Source: Planctomycetaceae bacterium (lineage in GTDB: Bacteria > Planctomycetota > Planctomycetia > Planctomycetales > Planctomycetaceae). Taken from it: DNA of 64,000 nt. The stretch covers positions 60,171-124,170 of the forward strand of contig JABISG010000062.1 of the NCBI GenBank assembly GCA_018699955.1. Direction: 5' to 3'. Under the pieces are notes generated by a model, which did no database searches, had not been told where the DNA came from, and worked only from the letters and a program-made list of their open reading frames with translations. The stretch's first letter is position 1, and every line of letters starts with the position of its first letter. The position numbers and the translations under genes were made by a program. This document shows, piece by piece, positions 18,027 through 26,723 of the stretch.

Positions 18027-18285
18027 GTCGTTTCCGATTGAGGCCGCATTGGGACGTTTGTGACAACCGAGAACGTCACAAAGTTGGTGGAGGGCATTGC
18101 TCGTCAACTGTTATTCTAATGGTGCGAACTCCCAGCGGTCAATATTCAAGTCGGATTGCTGCAGGTAAGCCTGTTCGTAATGGCACGCACTTGGTGCGCC
18201 ATCATCGCGTTACAGTTCTTCGCTCGATGCGGCTGGTGAAAGCGAAAGTTGGACCACACGTTTCGACCAACCAAAGGATTTCCAA

Positions 18286-19227
18286 GTGGGTTATCTGCTG
18301 ATTACCGACGATGACATCGCCAAATATTTGAGCATGCCGCAAGCTGTGGCCTGCATGGAAGAGACGTTTCGGTTGCATGCCGAAGGCACATTGATTGCAC
18401 CGGCACGGTCCGGATCCGATCTGGAAGAAGCCGGCAAGTTGGTGTTTACCGTCGGCGGTTCGACCGGCGAAGACTCGCTGGTCGGTTTTCGCGCCTACGA
18501 TGCGAAGCATTTCAAATCGCCAGAGCGCGATGAGTTGGTAGCCGTTTTCTGCGGCAACACCGGGGCGCTGAAGGCTTTGGTCGCGGGAACGCAATTGGGG
18601 CCAATTCGTACCGGTGCTATTGGCGGCGTGGCCATTAAGTATCTGTCGCGTTCCGACTCCAAAGTGCTGGGACTTATCGGCACCGGTCCGCAAGGAAGAA
18701 CCCAATTGCAGGCAGCGACTGCGGTGCGACAATTCGATGAGATCAAAGTCTTCAGCCGTAACGCGCAGCGCTGCCGTGAGTTCGCCAAGCAAATGAGCAT
18801 GGAACTGGAGCAACCGGTACAGGCGGCGTCCACTGCGCGCGAAGCGGTTGAAGAGGCAGATGTGTTGATTTGTGCGACGGTCAGCCCGATACCGGTGATT
18901 CAAGCCGATTGGCTCAAACCGGGAGTTCACATCAACAATGTCGGTCCGAAGTTCAAGGACAACCAGGAACTCGACCTCAGCGTGGCCGAGCGGGCAGCGC
19001 TGTTGGTCACCGACACACAGGCCCAGGTCGCGAAATGCGGTGACGAGTTCATCACGGCAGCGACTCCTCTGCACAATCGTTTGCAAGAACTTGCCCCGTC
19101 TGTCGCAGGCTCTTCCGCGCGTGAACGCACCAGTGAAGAAATCACATTGTTCTATTCACTGGGACTGGCCGGGACCGAGGTGACACTGGCGGCTTTGGTT
19201 GCGGAACAGATGGCGACGCAGCGCTAA
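18286..19227 (+). CDS. Ornithine cyclodeaminase/mu-crystallin family protein
   Basis: This 313-residue NAD(P)-binding enzyme of the ornithine cyclodeaminase/alanine dehydrogenase/mu-crystallin family has the Rossmann motif IGTGPQG within GLIGTGPQGRTQLQA (about 128-142). Other features are FTVGGSTGEDSLVGFRAYD in the N-terminal half and VHINNVGPKFKDNQELD near residue 222. The start is GTG, with AAGGA about 7 bases before it; no ATG is suitable. Members reduce imines, deaminate amino acids, or bind thyroid hormone, so the exact reaction is open. It is followed in the same direction by a Tat-exported TIM-barrel protein, but the spacing and content do not indicate a pathway. Confidence 0.9.
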   Translation: MGYLLITDDDIAKYLSMPQAVACMEETFRLHAEGTLIAPARSGSDLEEAGKLVFTVGGSTGEDSLVGFRAYDAKHFKSPERDELVAVFCGNTGALKALVAGTQLGPIRTGAIGGVAIKYLSRSDSKVLGLIGTGPQGRTQLQAATAVRQFDEIKVFSRNAQRCREFAKQMSMELEQPVQAASTAREAVEEADVLICATVSPIPVIQADWLKPGVHINNVGPKFKDNQELDLSVAERAALLVTDTQAQVAKCGDEFITAATPLHNRLQELAPSVAGSSARERTSEEITLFYSLGLAGTEVTLAALVAEQMATQR

Positions 19228-19285
19228 TCGAGACAGTGACAGCAAGTTTGTTCCTTCATTCTCCTCAGATTCGAAAGACGCCGTC

Positions 19286-20902
19286 ATGCATGCCACACGC
19301 CGCGAGTTTCTCTTGGGCATGATTGCCGGCGGTTCGGCAATCGGCGCGGAATGGTTGGGCGGTGGACGCGTCGAAGCGTTTGAGACCTTAGCGCTCGATG
19401 CGGGTCGTCGTCAGGCGGCGCATCGGGGGCGACGTGTGATTTACAACAACGACGGCGACGACATCTGGACCAAGGGCGCCGACACGGTCGAGAAGTTCCT
19501 CGCCGTCCGTCACGCGCCGCTGCTGGAGACGCACGTCGATAGCATCTACTACTCGACGACACAGAGTTTCAACCTGTTCACACACGAGACGCAGGTGGCC
19601 GAAGTTTTTCGTTCGAAGGAAGGCAGTTTCGCCGGCAACAATCTGGCGAAGTTCCTCGAACAGAAAACAGACGGGCTGCGGATGTCCAGCGAGTTCGCCC
19701 GCAAGCATGGGCTGGAATCAATCTGGACGTTGCGGATGAACGACATTCACGACGCCTGGACGCCGCAATTTCGTCCAAAGTGGAAACGCGATGACCCCGC
19801 GCGTGTGATGTCGACTCTTGAGAAGTCGAAGCAGTTCAAGGATCGCCGACGTTTGTGGAGCCTCGTCGATTTTGAACATCCCGACGTCGAGCCTCGCCTG
19901 CTGGAACTCATCGAAGAGGTTCTCGTCAACTATCCGGTGGATGGTGTCGAACTCGATTTTATGCGCGCCCCGTTTTACTTTCGCACAAGTTATGAGGGCC
20001 AACCGGCAACTGCGGCGCAAGTCGCGATTCTCACGCGGCTGGTGCGCAACATCCGCAAGTTGGTGCTGCGGGAAAGTGAACGCCAGGGCAAGCCGTTTCT
20101 GCTGGCAGTGCGTGTTCCGGCGACGCCGAAGTCTTGTCGGAAAATCGGCATCGACATCAAAGACTGGTTGCAGGAGAAACTAATCGATGTGATGTCGCTG
20201 GGAGGCGGATACATCACGTTCGATCTGCCGATCAAGGAGATGGTGTCACTCGCGAAAAAGCACGACGTGCCGGTTTACCCGTGTCTCAGCCAGTCGGGTT
20301 TGATGCAGCGGCCGCCACGTGGAAAGAGTACCAAGCAGCCAGTCGAAGCGTGGTTCGGGTCGGCCGCTCGCTTGTGGCAAGACGGGGCAGACGGCATCTA
20401 TGCGTTCAACCTGTTCCCGGGGCCGGGCGACGATGCCGATCGCATTTACGCGCAGAAAGTGCTGGGAGCAATCGGTTCCCAAGAGACGCTGGCCTCGGAG
20501 TCGCTGATGTACGCGATATCCGATGCCGGTTCCTGGATGCCGGCGCATTTCTGGGCGAAGGATGTGGCCGAGTATTCGCAGGCGCTGCCGATATCGCTAA
20601 AGGCGAACACGTTTGAACGTCGTTATTTGCACGTTCCGGAAGACTTCAGCGGCGCCGGCTTCAACGTGACGGCGGAACTCCGCGTCGATTTCACCGGCCT
20701 TACAGAAGACAGCACTCCCGAAGTCCTCTTCGGCTCGGCAAACTTCGGACCAACTGGCGGAGGCAAGAAGGTCGCCGACGTGCGGCGGTACGTTTGCCGA
20801 GTTCCACTGCAGGCCATTCGTCCGGGGCCAAACCGGGTGATGGTGAAGACCGATGCAACTGGAGCGAAACTGGTCGGCGCGGAATTGTGGATTCGGCGGT
20901 AG
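19286..20902 (+). CDS. Tat-exported glycoside-hydrolase-like TIM-barrel protein
   Basis: The protein has 538 residues from the ATG at 19286. A twin-arginine leader (TRREFLLGMIAGGSAIGAEW) follows directly. The frame extends upstream into the preceding gene, but that extension would displace the leader. The body looks like a glycosidase-type barrel: RVIYNNDGDDIW, a DGVELDFMRAPFYF strand with acidic residues, DVMSLGGGYITF, and the GADGIYAFNLFPG strand. A C-terminal beta domain (about 440-538) follows. The sequence reminds me of glycosyl-hydrolase-like 10 proteins of planctomycetes, with no assigned substrate. It sits 58 bp behind the cyclodeaminase-family gene and converges on a PQQ-propeller gene. 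Confidence 0.75.
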   Translation: MHATRREFLLGMIAGGSAIGAEWLGGGRVEAFETLALDAGRRQAAHRGRRVIYNNDGDDIWTKGADTVEKFLAVRHAPLLETHVDSIYYSTTQSFNLFTHETQVAEVFRSKEGSFAGNNLAKFLEQKTDGLRMSSEFARKHGLESIWTLRMNDIHDAWTPQFRPKWKRDDPARVMSTLEKSKQFKDRRRLWSLVDFEHPDVEPRLLELIEEVLVNYPVDGVELDFMRAPFYFRTSYEGQPATAAQVAILTRLVRNIRKLVLRESERQGKPFLLAVRVPATPKSCRKIGIDIKDWLQEKLIDVMSLGGGYITFDLPIKEMVSLAKKHDVPVYPCLSQSGLMQRPPRGKSTKQPVEAWFGSAARLWQDGADGIYAFNLFPGPGDDADRIYAQKVLGAIGSQETLASESLMYAISDAGSWMPAHFWAKDVAEYSQALPISLKANTFERRYLHVPEDFSGAGFNVTAELRVDFTGLTEDSTPEVLFGSANFGPTGGGKKVADVRRYVCRVPLQAIRPGPNRVMVKTDATGAKLVGAELWIRR

Positions 20903-20907
20903 AGAAG

Positions 20908-22206
20908 TTAAAGCGCAAAGCAAATCATGTTTCCGGCGCGGTCTTTGCAGAAGAGTCGCCCGCCGGCAAGAACGATGTGCGGCCAGACGTCAGTCTTGAA
21001 AACGCCCTTCTTGCGGGCGAGCTCCGTGTATCCCTTGGGAGAACGGTCGGCAGTTTCGACCAACGCCAGATCGCCTCGGCGGCCCCAGATGATCAGTCGG
21101 CCATCCGTGGTGGCGATGCACGATGCCGTGTCACCGTAACCACGACCGCCGCGCCAGATGGGTTGGCCGGTCTTGAAGTTCAAGCAATAAACGCCGCGCC
21201 AACACCAGTAAATGTGACCGTTGTGAATGACCGGCGGACAAACGCCCGACGCAAACGGCTGCTTCCAGACTTGTTTCGCTCCCGCGCGCGTGATGTCGAT
21301 GCGAGTGATGGCGTACTGGTTGTATTCCGACGTGATGACGACCGAGTTATTTAAGACGGTTGGTGTGGCCACGTTGTTGGCGAAGTCCGTTTCCCACGAG
21401 AACTCGGCGATGGTTTCGCCTTCGTGGCCTTTGTCGAGTCGGGCGACCAGCAGATTGTGAATCGTCAGCACGGCGACACAGGGCAATCCGTCAACAACAA
21501 TCGGGACGACGCCTCCGGTGTGGCCGGCGGGGTCCTTCGACTGCGACGCCCAAAGTCGTTTGCCCGTCTGTTTGGAGAAGGCCATCAAATTGCCATCGTC
21601 GCCTCCCACTTCCGCGATGATGGAATCACCGTGGAGCAAGGGGGCGGTGGTGTATCCGTAGTCGCGAAGTCGTCGTCGGCCGACCTTGGGCCGTTGCCCG
21701 ACTTGGTAGTCGTCGTAAAAGTTGAGGCTCCAGACGCGTTTGCCTTTGTTGCGTGTGTCCCAGCAAATCAGGTCGCCGTCGGTGCTCAGCGTGTACAGGT
21801 AGCCGGTCTTGCTGTCGTAACTCGGGCAGGAAGACGGGCCGGCGTAGAGTCCCTTGTCTCCTTCGCTGTGCCTGCCGAAGCGTGGGCAACGGTACGACTG
21901 TTTCCAGATCTGGCGACCGCTTTGAGCATCAATGCAGTAAACGTGGTCCTGGTTTTCTTTCCAGCCCATCGTGTAGAGTCGGTTTCCAATGACGATGGGG
22001 CCGGTGCTACCCGAGTTAACGTTGGCACGCCAGATGGCTTTCTTCGGCGGCCAACTGCCGCCCTTCCAACGCGAGGATTCACCGACGTTCCCATTGCGAT
22101 TCAGTCCGCGCCAGTGCGGCCAATCGTCGGCGTGGGCAACACTCGTGGATGAAATCAAAGTCACAAAGAATAGGAAGCGGCGAATCGGTTGCGAGTATTT
22201 CGACAC
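20908..22206 (-). CDS. Exported PQQ-like beta-propeller protein
   Basis: This is a 432-residue outer-membrane-assembly (BamB)/PQQ-repeat-type propeller. A signal peptide (SKYSQPIRRFLFFVTLISS) is followed by DDWPHWRGLNRNG, the usual opening of planctomycete PQQ-like proteins. Repeated blades have DAQSGRQIWKQ, KQTGKRLWASQ and the FKTGQPIWRGG type. The start is GTG at 22206, with a strong GGAGG 5 bases upstream. The ATG at 22290 would add 28 residues and push the signal inward. It converges on the TIM-barrel gene with only 5 bp between the stops. It probably binds or scaffolds something in the periplasm. No alcohol-dehydrogenase catalytic residues were identified. Confidence 0.88.
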   Translation of the reverse strand: MSKYSQPIRRFLFFVTLISSTSVAHADDWPHWRGLNRNGNVGESSRWKGGSWPPKKAIWRANVNSGSTGPIVIGNRLYTMGWKENQDHVYCIDAQSGRQIWKQSYRCPRFGRHSEGDKGLYAGPSSCPSYDSKTGYLYTLSTDGDLICWDTRNKGKRVWSLNFYDDYQVGQRPKVGRRRLRDYGYTTAPLLHGDSIIAEVGGDDGNLMAFSKQTGKRLWASQSKDPAGHTGGVVPIVVDGLPCVAVLTIHNLLVARLDKGHEGETIAEFSWETDFANNVATPTVLNNSVVITSEYNQYAITRIDITRAGAKQVWKQPFASGVCPPVIHNGHIYWCWRGVYCLNFKTGQPIWRGGRGYGDTASCIATTDGRLIIWGRRGDLALVETADRSPKGYTELARKKGVFKTDVWPHIVLAGGRLFCKDRAGNMICFAL

Positions 22207-22521
22207 GGCTGCCTCCGCTGGTGCTGGCTGAGTTGCTTGATCCTGGTCACTCTTTGCATGATGACCGAGAATGATGTGAGCCGCAAGCACTCGCCGTGAG
22301 TTCCAGACGGTTCATTTCCGCAGCGACGCGCAACCCAGTGGGTTAGCCACGGCCTGTGGCGCGGAAACAGGTTATGTCAGGCCTGTTCTAACGTGCTGGA
22401 TGATGTCGATTACTCCGATTCAAGTAACGGTTGCAAACGGAGATGTTTGCGTGAGAATTCCCTGAGGTTATTCTCGGCGGAATTCCTGCGGGGGACATTC
22501 AATCCTGTTGTCGTGAAAAGT
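22207..22521. other. Intergenic with two small hairpins
   Basis: About 315 bases follow the DUF1573 gene and precede the PQQ gene on the same strand. Two hairpins stand close together, GCCAC/GTGGC (22346-22360) and AACAGG/CCTGTT (22366-22387, 10-nt loop). They could end the DUF1573 operon transcript, but no T-run follows on either strand. No coding frame is convincing. Confidence 0.4.
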
Positions 22522-23595
22522 TCATCGGTCCTTCCGGTCGCCTTGACCGATGACGATTACCGGAATCTTGACTACTGCAGTGTCCAGAGAGTTGAACAAT
22601 GCCACAATCATTCCGTGCGCAGGCAGACGCTTTGGCCGGTGAATTACCTCCACGTGAATTTCTGCAAGATTCGCTCTACCACTCGCGTTTTCGGACCTAA
22701 TCACCACTTCCTCGGCTTTCAACCAATCCGCGTTCGTTTGAATTGAGACCACTTGGCACGGCTTACTCGCTGCTGTTTTCTGTAACTTAATGTTCCAGGT
22801 CGGCAGCCCGCCGTCCATTGGGAGATTGCTGAAGAGACGTTCCGGCTCGGCATAGATCGGATTATGGAGATTGATCTCGATGGGGATCTCCCGATGGCGA
22901 GAACTCAGTTCGGATTTGTCCGCAGACGTGTGTACCAACAGCCGGCCGAAGAAACGTCCCGTCGGATGTTCGTCCTTTACGCGGACATTGTATCGATAGG
23001 ATCGTCGGGCGAACTCCGCAGTCAACACATGAACGTCGTCCACGGCGACCGAATCAACATGCAGGAATGGCAAATCACACTCAACCGATGTGACAAATCG
23101 GCCCTGAGTTGGCTCGAACGAAGTCACCACAAACTCTTCCGTCATGCCGTGGACGTCATCGACGGCAAATACGATTCGCTTTGGCAGCAATTCAACAATT
23201 CGCGGCTCGTTATTTTTCGCCGAGCAACCGACCTGAATCTCAATCGTTTCTTTGACGGGCGAATTTGTGGTCAGGAAAACCGTAGCGGAGTTCCTGCCGA
23301 TTTTAGGCCGCACCAAGTGGACTTCCATCGTCGTCCCTTGTCCTGGGGCAAGCTGCTTCTCGGGTAAACGAGCCACAGCACACCCGCAACTTGAACTGAC
23401 ATCGCGAACCTGTAAGGTCTCATCTCCCGTGTTGGTCAGTACGAACTGGGTCCGCAGTGGGCCGTCAAGGTCGATAGGAAACTCGTACTCAAGACGATCC
23501 ATCGTGAGGATCGGTCCCACCGGCTCGGTCGAGCCACAACCGGCGGCAATCAGCAGAGCCGCCGCGACAGCAGATCTCAACACAACCTGTGGCAT
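22522..23595 (-). CDS. DUF1573 family lipoprotein
   Basis: This 357-residue lipoprotein has lipobox IAAGC at C20. Next comes a DUF1573 (Ig-like/ASPM-SPD-2-like) domain with FVLTNTGDETLQVRDVSSSC and CGCAV, LAPGQGTTMEVHL and SPVKETIEIQVG. A second, less recognisable beta region reaches the end. The start at 23595 has GAGG 7 bases upstream; the longer frame to 23640 lacks a lipoprotein signal at its start. It lies 54 bp after the DUF1559 gene and is probably last in a four-gene operon. DUF1573 proteins are common in planctomycetes and Bacteroidetes as envelope proteins of unknown role. Confidence 0.88.
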   Translation of the reverse strand: MPQVVLRSAVAAALLIAAGCGSTEPVGPILTMDRLEYEFPIDLDGPLRTQFVLTNTGDETLQVRDVSSSCGCAVARLPEKQLAPGQGTTMEVHLVRPKIGRNSATVFLTTNSPVKETIEIQVGCSAKNNEPRIVELLPKRIVFAVDDVHGMTEEFVVTSFEPTQGRFVTSVECDLPFLHVDSVAVDDVHVLTAEFARRSYRYNVRVKDEHPTGRFFGRLLVHTSADKSELSSRHREIPIEINLHNPIYAEPERLFSNLPMDGGLPTWNIKLQKTAASKPCQVVSIQTNADWLKAEEVVIRSENASGRANLAEIHVEVIHRPKRLPAHGMIVALFNSLDTAVVKIPVIVIGQGDRKDR

Positions 23596-23649
23596 GATTT
23601 CACCTCGCTTTGGGGCCGATCGAAGACTCAATACGATCACGTTCTTACT

Positions 23650-24795
23650 TTAGTCCAGCGAAAAAGTCTCTCCGCCATCGTGTGTTGCCATCGCCTGCCA
23701 GACGGACAGATTGATGCCGCTGGCAACAAAACGGCAACTGCCATCCATCAGCAGGCAATTGACGCCGCCCGGGTGAGCGCTGCGGGCTGTCCTCAAGCCG
23801 GAGCCGAACATACTGACGCCGCCACAGTCGGAGATCCCGTGGTTGGGAGTCAACAAGTGGTTGTACCAGGTGTCATCCAGACCGGCAAAAAACCAAAACT
23901 GTCCCGCCGACGAGTCATGCGGGGGATTGGGATCTCTCAGCGAAGCGCATGCTTGCACATGCCTCGCTTCGGCTTGCGGCGAATTCGAAATCTCGGCTGG
24001 GTTGGCGACCTGCCACAGCGAAAAAACATCCGTCCTGGGGTCAAATCGCCCACTGCCGTCGCCGACGAGTTTCTCACTGAAGGCGATCGTATTGCTCAGG
24101 CCGTCGCCAAAGTGCTGCGGTCGCAAATCCCGGTTGACCGGGTAAAACGCTCCCGCGCCGGGCAGTTTGGGGACATGTGGCGGATCTCCATTTCGCGGAA
24201 AGGCCGTTGTCCCAATGTTGGCGCGATAGTTATTTCGACGCATCGCCTGTGCGCCCGGATCGGAGGGACACAGGAAGACGGGGAGTGTCGTCAATTGTGC
24301 AAGCTGGTTGGCCGGGTTGTTCGGCCCCACTTGCGCCAGATACCGGTAGGCCGGGACGTGCAGATCAATCGTCTTGAACAGATTGGTTTCGTCCAGGTAG
24401 GGCAACAAATACAGATGCGGAGCATGAGCGCGCAGTCGCCAGGGATTGCTTGTCTTGATGTACGGCATCACTCCGCCGCGCGGATAACTGCGGTGGACCG
24501 TTTCGTGGTTCTGTAGGGCCACTCCAATTTGCCGCAGATTGTTCGTGCAGTGCAGGCGGCGGGAACTCTGGCGGCTGGACTGTATTGCCGGCGCCATCAG
24601 CGCCATCAACAGGCCGGCAATACCGATGGTCACCAGGACCTCAGCCAACGTGAACCCCCGCCGAAACTGCCGGGGAGTTCGTTGGGGCCGAAGCCCATCT
24701 CGCCCCACACATCTCCATCGCCTATGTCGGCCGCCCGACGAATGGATTGCTGCAGTCGGCTTTGAGAAAACGCGAAGGACTCCCAATGCGGACAT
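23650..24795 (-). CDS. DUF1559 prepilin-type N-methylation protein (pseudopilin-like)
   Basis: The protein has 381 residues. A long basic leader of 47 residues ends in RRG, cleaved before FTLAEVLVTIGIAGLLMALM, the type IV pilin/pseudopilin N-terminal helix with a glutamate at mature position 5. The helix is followed by CTNNLRQIGVALQNHE and a DUF1559 (SBP_bac_10) domain. That domain contains FLCPSDPG, GDGLSNTIAFSEKLVG and the C-terminal SAHPGGVNCLLMDGSCRFV. The ATG has GAGG 7 bases upstream. DUF1559 pseudopilins exist in very large numbers in planctomycetes. The protein probably assembles through type II secretion or pilus machinery encoded elsewhere. The gene lies between the cysteine-rich gene and the DUF1573 gene. 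Confidence 0.93.
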   Translation of the reverse strand: MSALGVLRVFSKPTAAIHSSGGRHRRWRCVGRDGLRPQRTPRQFRRGFTLAEVLVTIGIAGLLMALMAPAIQSSRQSSRRLHCTNNLRQIGVALQNHETVHRSYPRGGVMPYIKTSNPWRLRAHAPHLYLLPYLDETNLFKTIDLHVPAYRYLAQVGPNNPANQLAQLTTLPVFLCPSDPGAQAMRRNNYRANIGTTAFPRNGDPPHVPKLPGAGAFYPVNRDLRPQHFGDGLSNTIAFSEKLVGDGSGRFDPRTDVFSLWQVANPAEISNSPQAEARHVQACASLRDPNPPHDSSAGQFWFFAGLDDTWYNHLLTPNHGISDCGGVSMFGSGLRTARSAHPGGVNCLLMDGSCRFVASGINLSVWQAMATHDGGETFSLD

Positions 24796-24860
24796 GCTGA
24801 CACCTCGTCTATAAAGAACAAGTGGTTGTTCTCTCTGCCTCGTAGAAGCAGTTTCAAAAC

Positions 24861-24980
24861 TCCCTCTCCCCGGTGGGGGAGAGGGACAGCTTCAGAGCCG
24901 AAGGCGATCGAAGCAGGGTGAGGGTGGTCGATGCGCGAGACAACGGACCCCACACCAACCCTCTCCCAGAGGGAGAGGGA
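24861..24980. repeat. MITE-like element with palindromic ends
   Basis: The 5' end is a perfect hairpin, TCCCTCTCCCC-ggtg-GGGGAGAGGGA (24861-24886). The 3' end is CCCTCTCCC-aga-GGGAGAGGG (24959-24979). The 120-bp unit is thus bounded by mutually inverted, self-palindromic ends. Its interior holds an AGGGTGAGGGTGG stretch. Similar CCCTCTCCC elements are dispersed in many bacterial genomes. It sits between two genes of a likely operon. Confidence 0.7.
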
Positions 24981-24995
24981 TTATTGAAACCACGT

Positions 24996-25361
24996 CTAGT
25001 TGAAGCAGTCCGGGTCCTTAATAGCGCAGCTTGCGCTAATCACCTCACAACCCTCGACGCAACCGACACTGGGCGTGCATCCCCAAAAGCCACAGACCGC
25101 ACACTTGACTCGATTTGTATGCAGGTTGGCATAACATTTTTTATCCGTGTTATCGCACGAAGTCTGGTTTTCGCTGTAGCAAATATAAGTCAGTCTTCGG
25201 TAGTCCTCGCAATAATAATAGTAATCTTCGCCTGCGTCGTAAGAACACCAACAGAGGTATTGCAAACCACCGGCACAGGGGCCATAAGCCGAGAACGCTG
25301 ACGATGTGACGGCAATCAGACCGGCCAAACCAGCGACGACGCAAACGATTCCCTTGAACAT
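24996..25361 (-). CDS. Small cysteine-rich secreted protein
   Basis: This 121-residue protein has a clean signal peptide (GIVCVVAGLAGLIAVTSSAF) and a mature chain of about 97 residues containing 14 cysteines. They occur in patterns such as CWC, KCAVCGFWGC and GCVEGCE, with a tyrosine cluster YDAGEDYYYYC. The even number suggests disulphides; CXXC pairs could alternatively bind metal. It resembles no family I can name. The start has GGAG 7 bases upstream, so this is very likely a real gene. It lies 93 bp downstream of the LolA-like gene and 200 bp upstream of the DUF1559 prepilin, on the same strand, suggesting an envelope or pilus-associated role. Confidence 0.85.
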   Translation of the reverse strand: MFKGIVCVVAGLAGLIAVTSSAFSAYGPCAGGLQYLCWCSYDAGEDYYYYCEDYRRLTYICYSENQTSCDNTDKKCYANLHTNRVKCAVCGFWGCTPSVGCVEGCEVISASCAIKDPDCFN

Positions 25362-25454
25362 GCTAGGTCTCCCGAATGGACACGATTCCTAAAATATGTG
25401 GATTCACTCCAGCACGACTGCCGCGAGATTTCAGCATGAGGATGGTTGCAGGCT

Positions 25455-26723
25455 CTATTGCCCGGCGGGGGAGGTCGCTCGTCGATTTCGCATCAACAAC
25501 CGAATTCCCAAGGTCAGAACGGCCAGCGAACCTAGCCCAACCAGCCAGGCCAACCAGCCACCGGATGTCAGGGGATTGGCTCGGATGGGGTCATCCGACT
25601 TAGCCGATTCGCCCAGCACTTCGTGGCAACGTTCGTCATGCGCGTCCACGAGCTTTTGTCTGGCCTCCCACAAATCGCGGCGTCCTCCCGTGAAAGTCGC
25701 CTTTTGCGGTGTTTTATAATTGACGAGTTTGACACCGTCTGGAAGTGTGGCAGCATCGACTTGAAAGTGGGTGATTTTCAGCGGCGGGTTGATCTGCAAC
25801 TCGATCAACTCGATCTCGTGCTTCATGTCGGTCGAAAATGTTGTCTTAACGTGCTGGGGAAACCAACGCTGGTTGCCGTGCGCTGCGTCGGCGAACTGTT
25901 TGAATTCCAATGTCTCAAACAGGAACGCCAGCATTTTCCAGTCGTGTTCCTTTCCGCCTCCCCGGTATTCCTGCCTTCTGGGCAGGAAATCGTGCTGCGG
26001 GTCGAGCCAGACGATCAACTTGAGCGAACCGAATTCGACTTCGATACGGTAACAGTCGTGGCCGTCGATTTCCTCGAGGCCCTCCAGCCGCCCCTTGCCG
26101 GACTGCAAAGCGGAGGCCAGCATTCCTCCTTGAGAGTGACGCAGACGGAGTCCCGCGAAATGCAAGGGCGTGCTGCTCGATTCACCTTCTGCGCCGGAAC
26201 TGATTGTCAATTGATCCGGCACTCCGGGGGGCGGTCCAAATTCGATGAAAGGAGCCTTGGCCAGAGTGTAAGACAGCTGGTAGGACTCTTGGCCGTCGAA
26301 CATGCTGACGTCGCGGGACTCGAAACGGTCCGGCGACAGCCGCTCGATGGAAAACGATTTTGAGGTGTCGGTGCTCCAACGGCCGTTAGGCACGTCGGCG
26401 GCGAAGTCGATCACCCGCCGCTCATCTTCAAAGTAGACGGTGCTCGGCGAACGTTTCTTCGGTTGATACGTCGAACGGTCGTGGTAACGACCTTCCAGAG
26501 TTTTCACACTGTCAGTATAAAAACTGACAGCCGTTCGTATGGTGGCGAGATCCATCTTGTCCGCAGCGGCTGCAGGCCGTACACCGGCCACCACTACGAC
26601 TGAGACGAATAGCAGAGCGTGAGTGGCACGCACTGTTGTCCACAACTCACCGACAGATACCTGCCACAACTTCCACGGTTGACAGGTCCACCCACAACCA
26701 CTCGACGCTCGAATGAAGAACAT
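25455..26723 (-). CDS. LolA-like exported protein with C-terminal membrane anchor
   Basis: The protein has 422 residues from the ATG at 26723, with AGGA 9 bases upstream. The frame is open a further 91 codons to 26996, but that stretch looks non-coding. An N-terminal segment with a hydrophobic stretch (ATHALLFVSVVVVAGVRPAA) is followed by a secreted domain. That domain opens with TLEGRYHDRST and continues with VYFEDERRVIDF and YRIEVEFGSLKLIVWLDPQ, much like LolA/LolB-type or DUF1571-like lipid-binding sheets. A C-terminal transmembrane helix (GGWLAWLVGLGSLAVLTLGI) precedes an arginine-rich tail. It is the first gene of the operon with the cysteine-rich, DUF1559 and DUF1573 genes. The fold assignment is tentative; secretion and anchoring are well supported. 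Confidence 0.78.
   Translation of the reverse strand: MFFIRASSGCGWTCQPWKLWQVSVGELWTTVRATHALLFVSVVVVAGVRPAAAADKMDLATIRTAVSFYTDSVKTLEGRYHDRSTYQPKKRSPSTVYFEDERRVIDFAADVPNGRWSTDTSKSFSIERLSPDRFESRDVSMFDGQESYQLSYTLAKAPFIEFGPPPGVPDQLTISSGAEGESSSTPLHFAGLRLRHSQGGMLASALQSGKGRLEGLEEIDGHDCYRIEVEFGSLKLIVWLDPQHDFLPRRQEYRGGGKEHDWKMLAFLFETLEFKQFADAAHGNQRWFPQHVKTTFSTDMKHEIELIELQINPPLKITHFQVDAATLPDGVKLVNYKTPQKATFTGGRRDLWEARQKLVDAHDERCHEVLGESAKSDDPIRANPLTSGGWLAWLVGLGSLAVLTLGIRLLMRNRRATSPAGQ

Noticed and set aside
18202..19086. A 294-codon open frame on the minus strand
   Set aside because: It is antisense to the ornithine cyclodeaminase family gene, which has a Rossmann motif and a ribosome-binding site.
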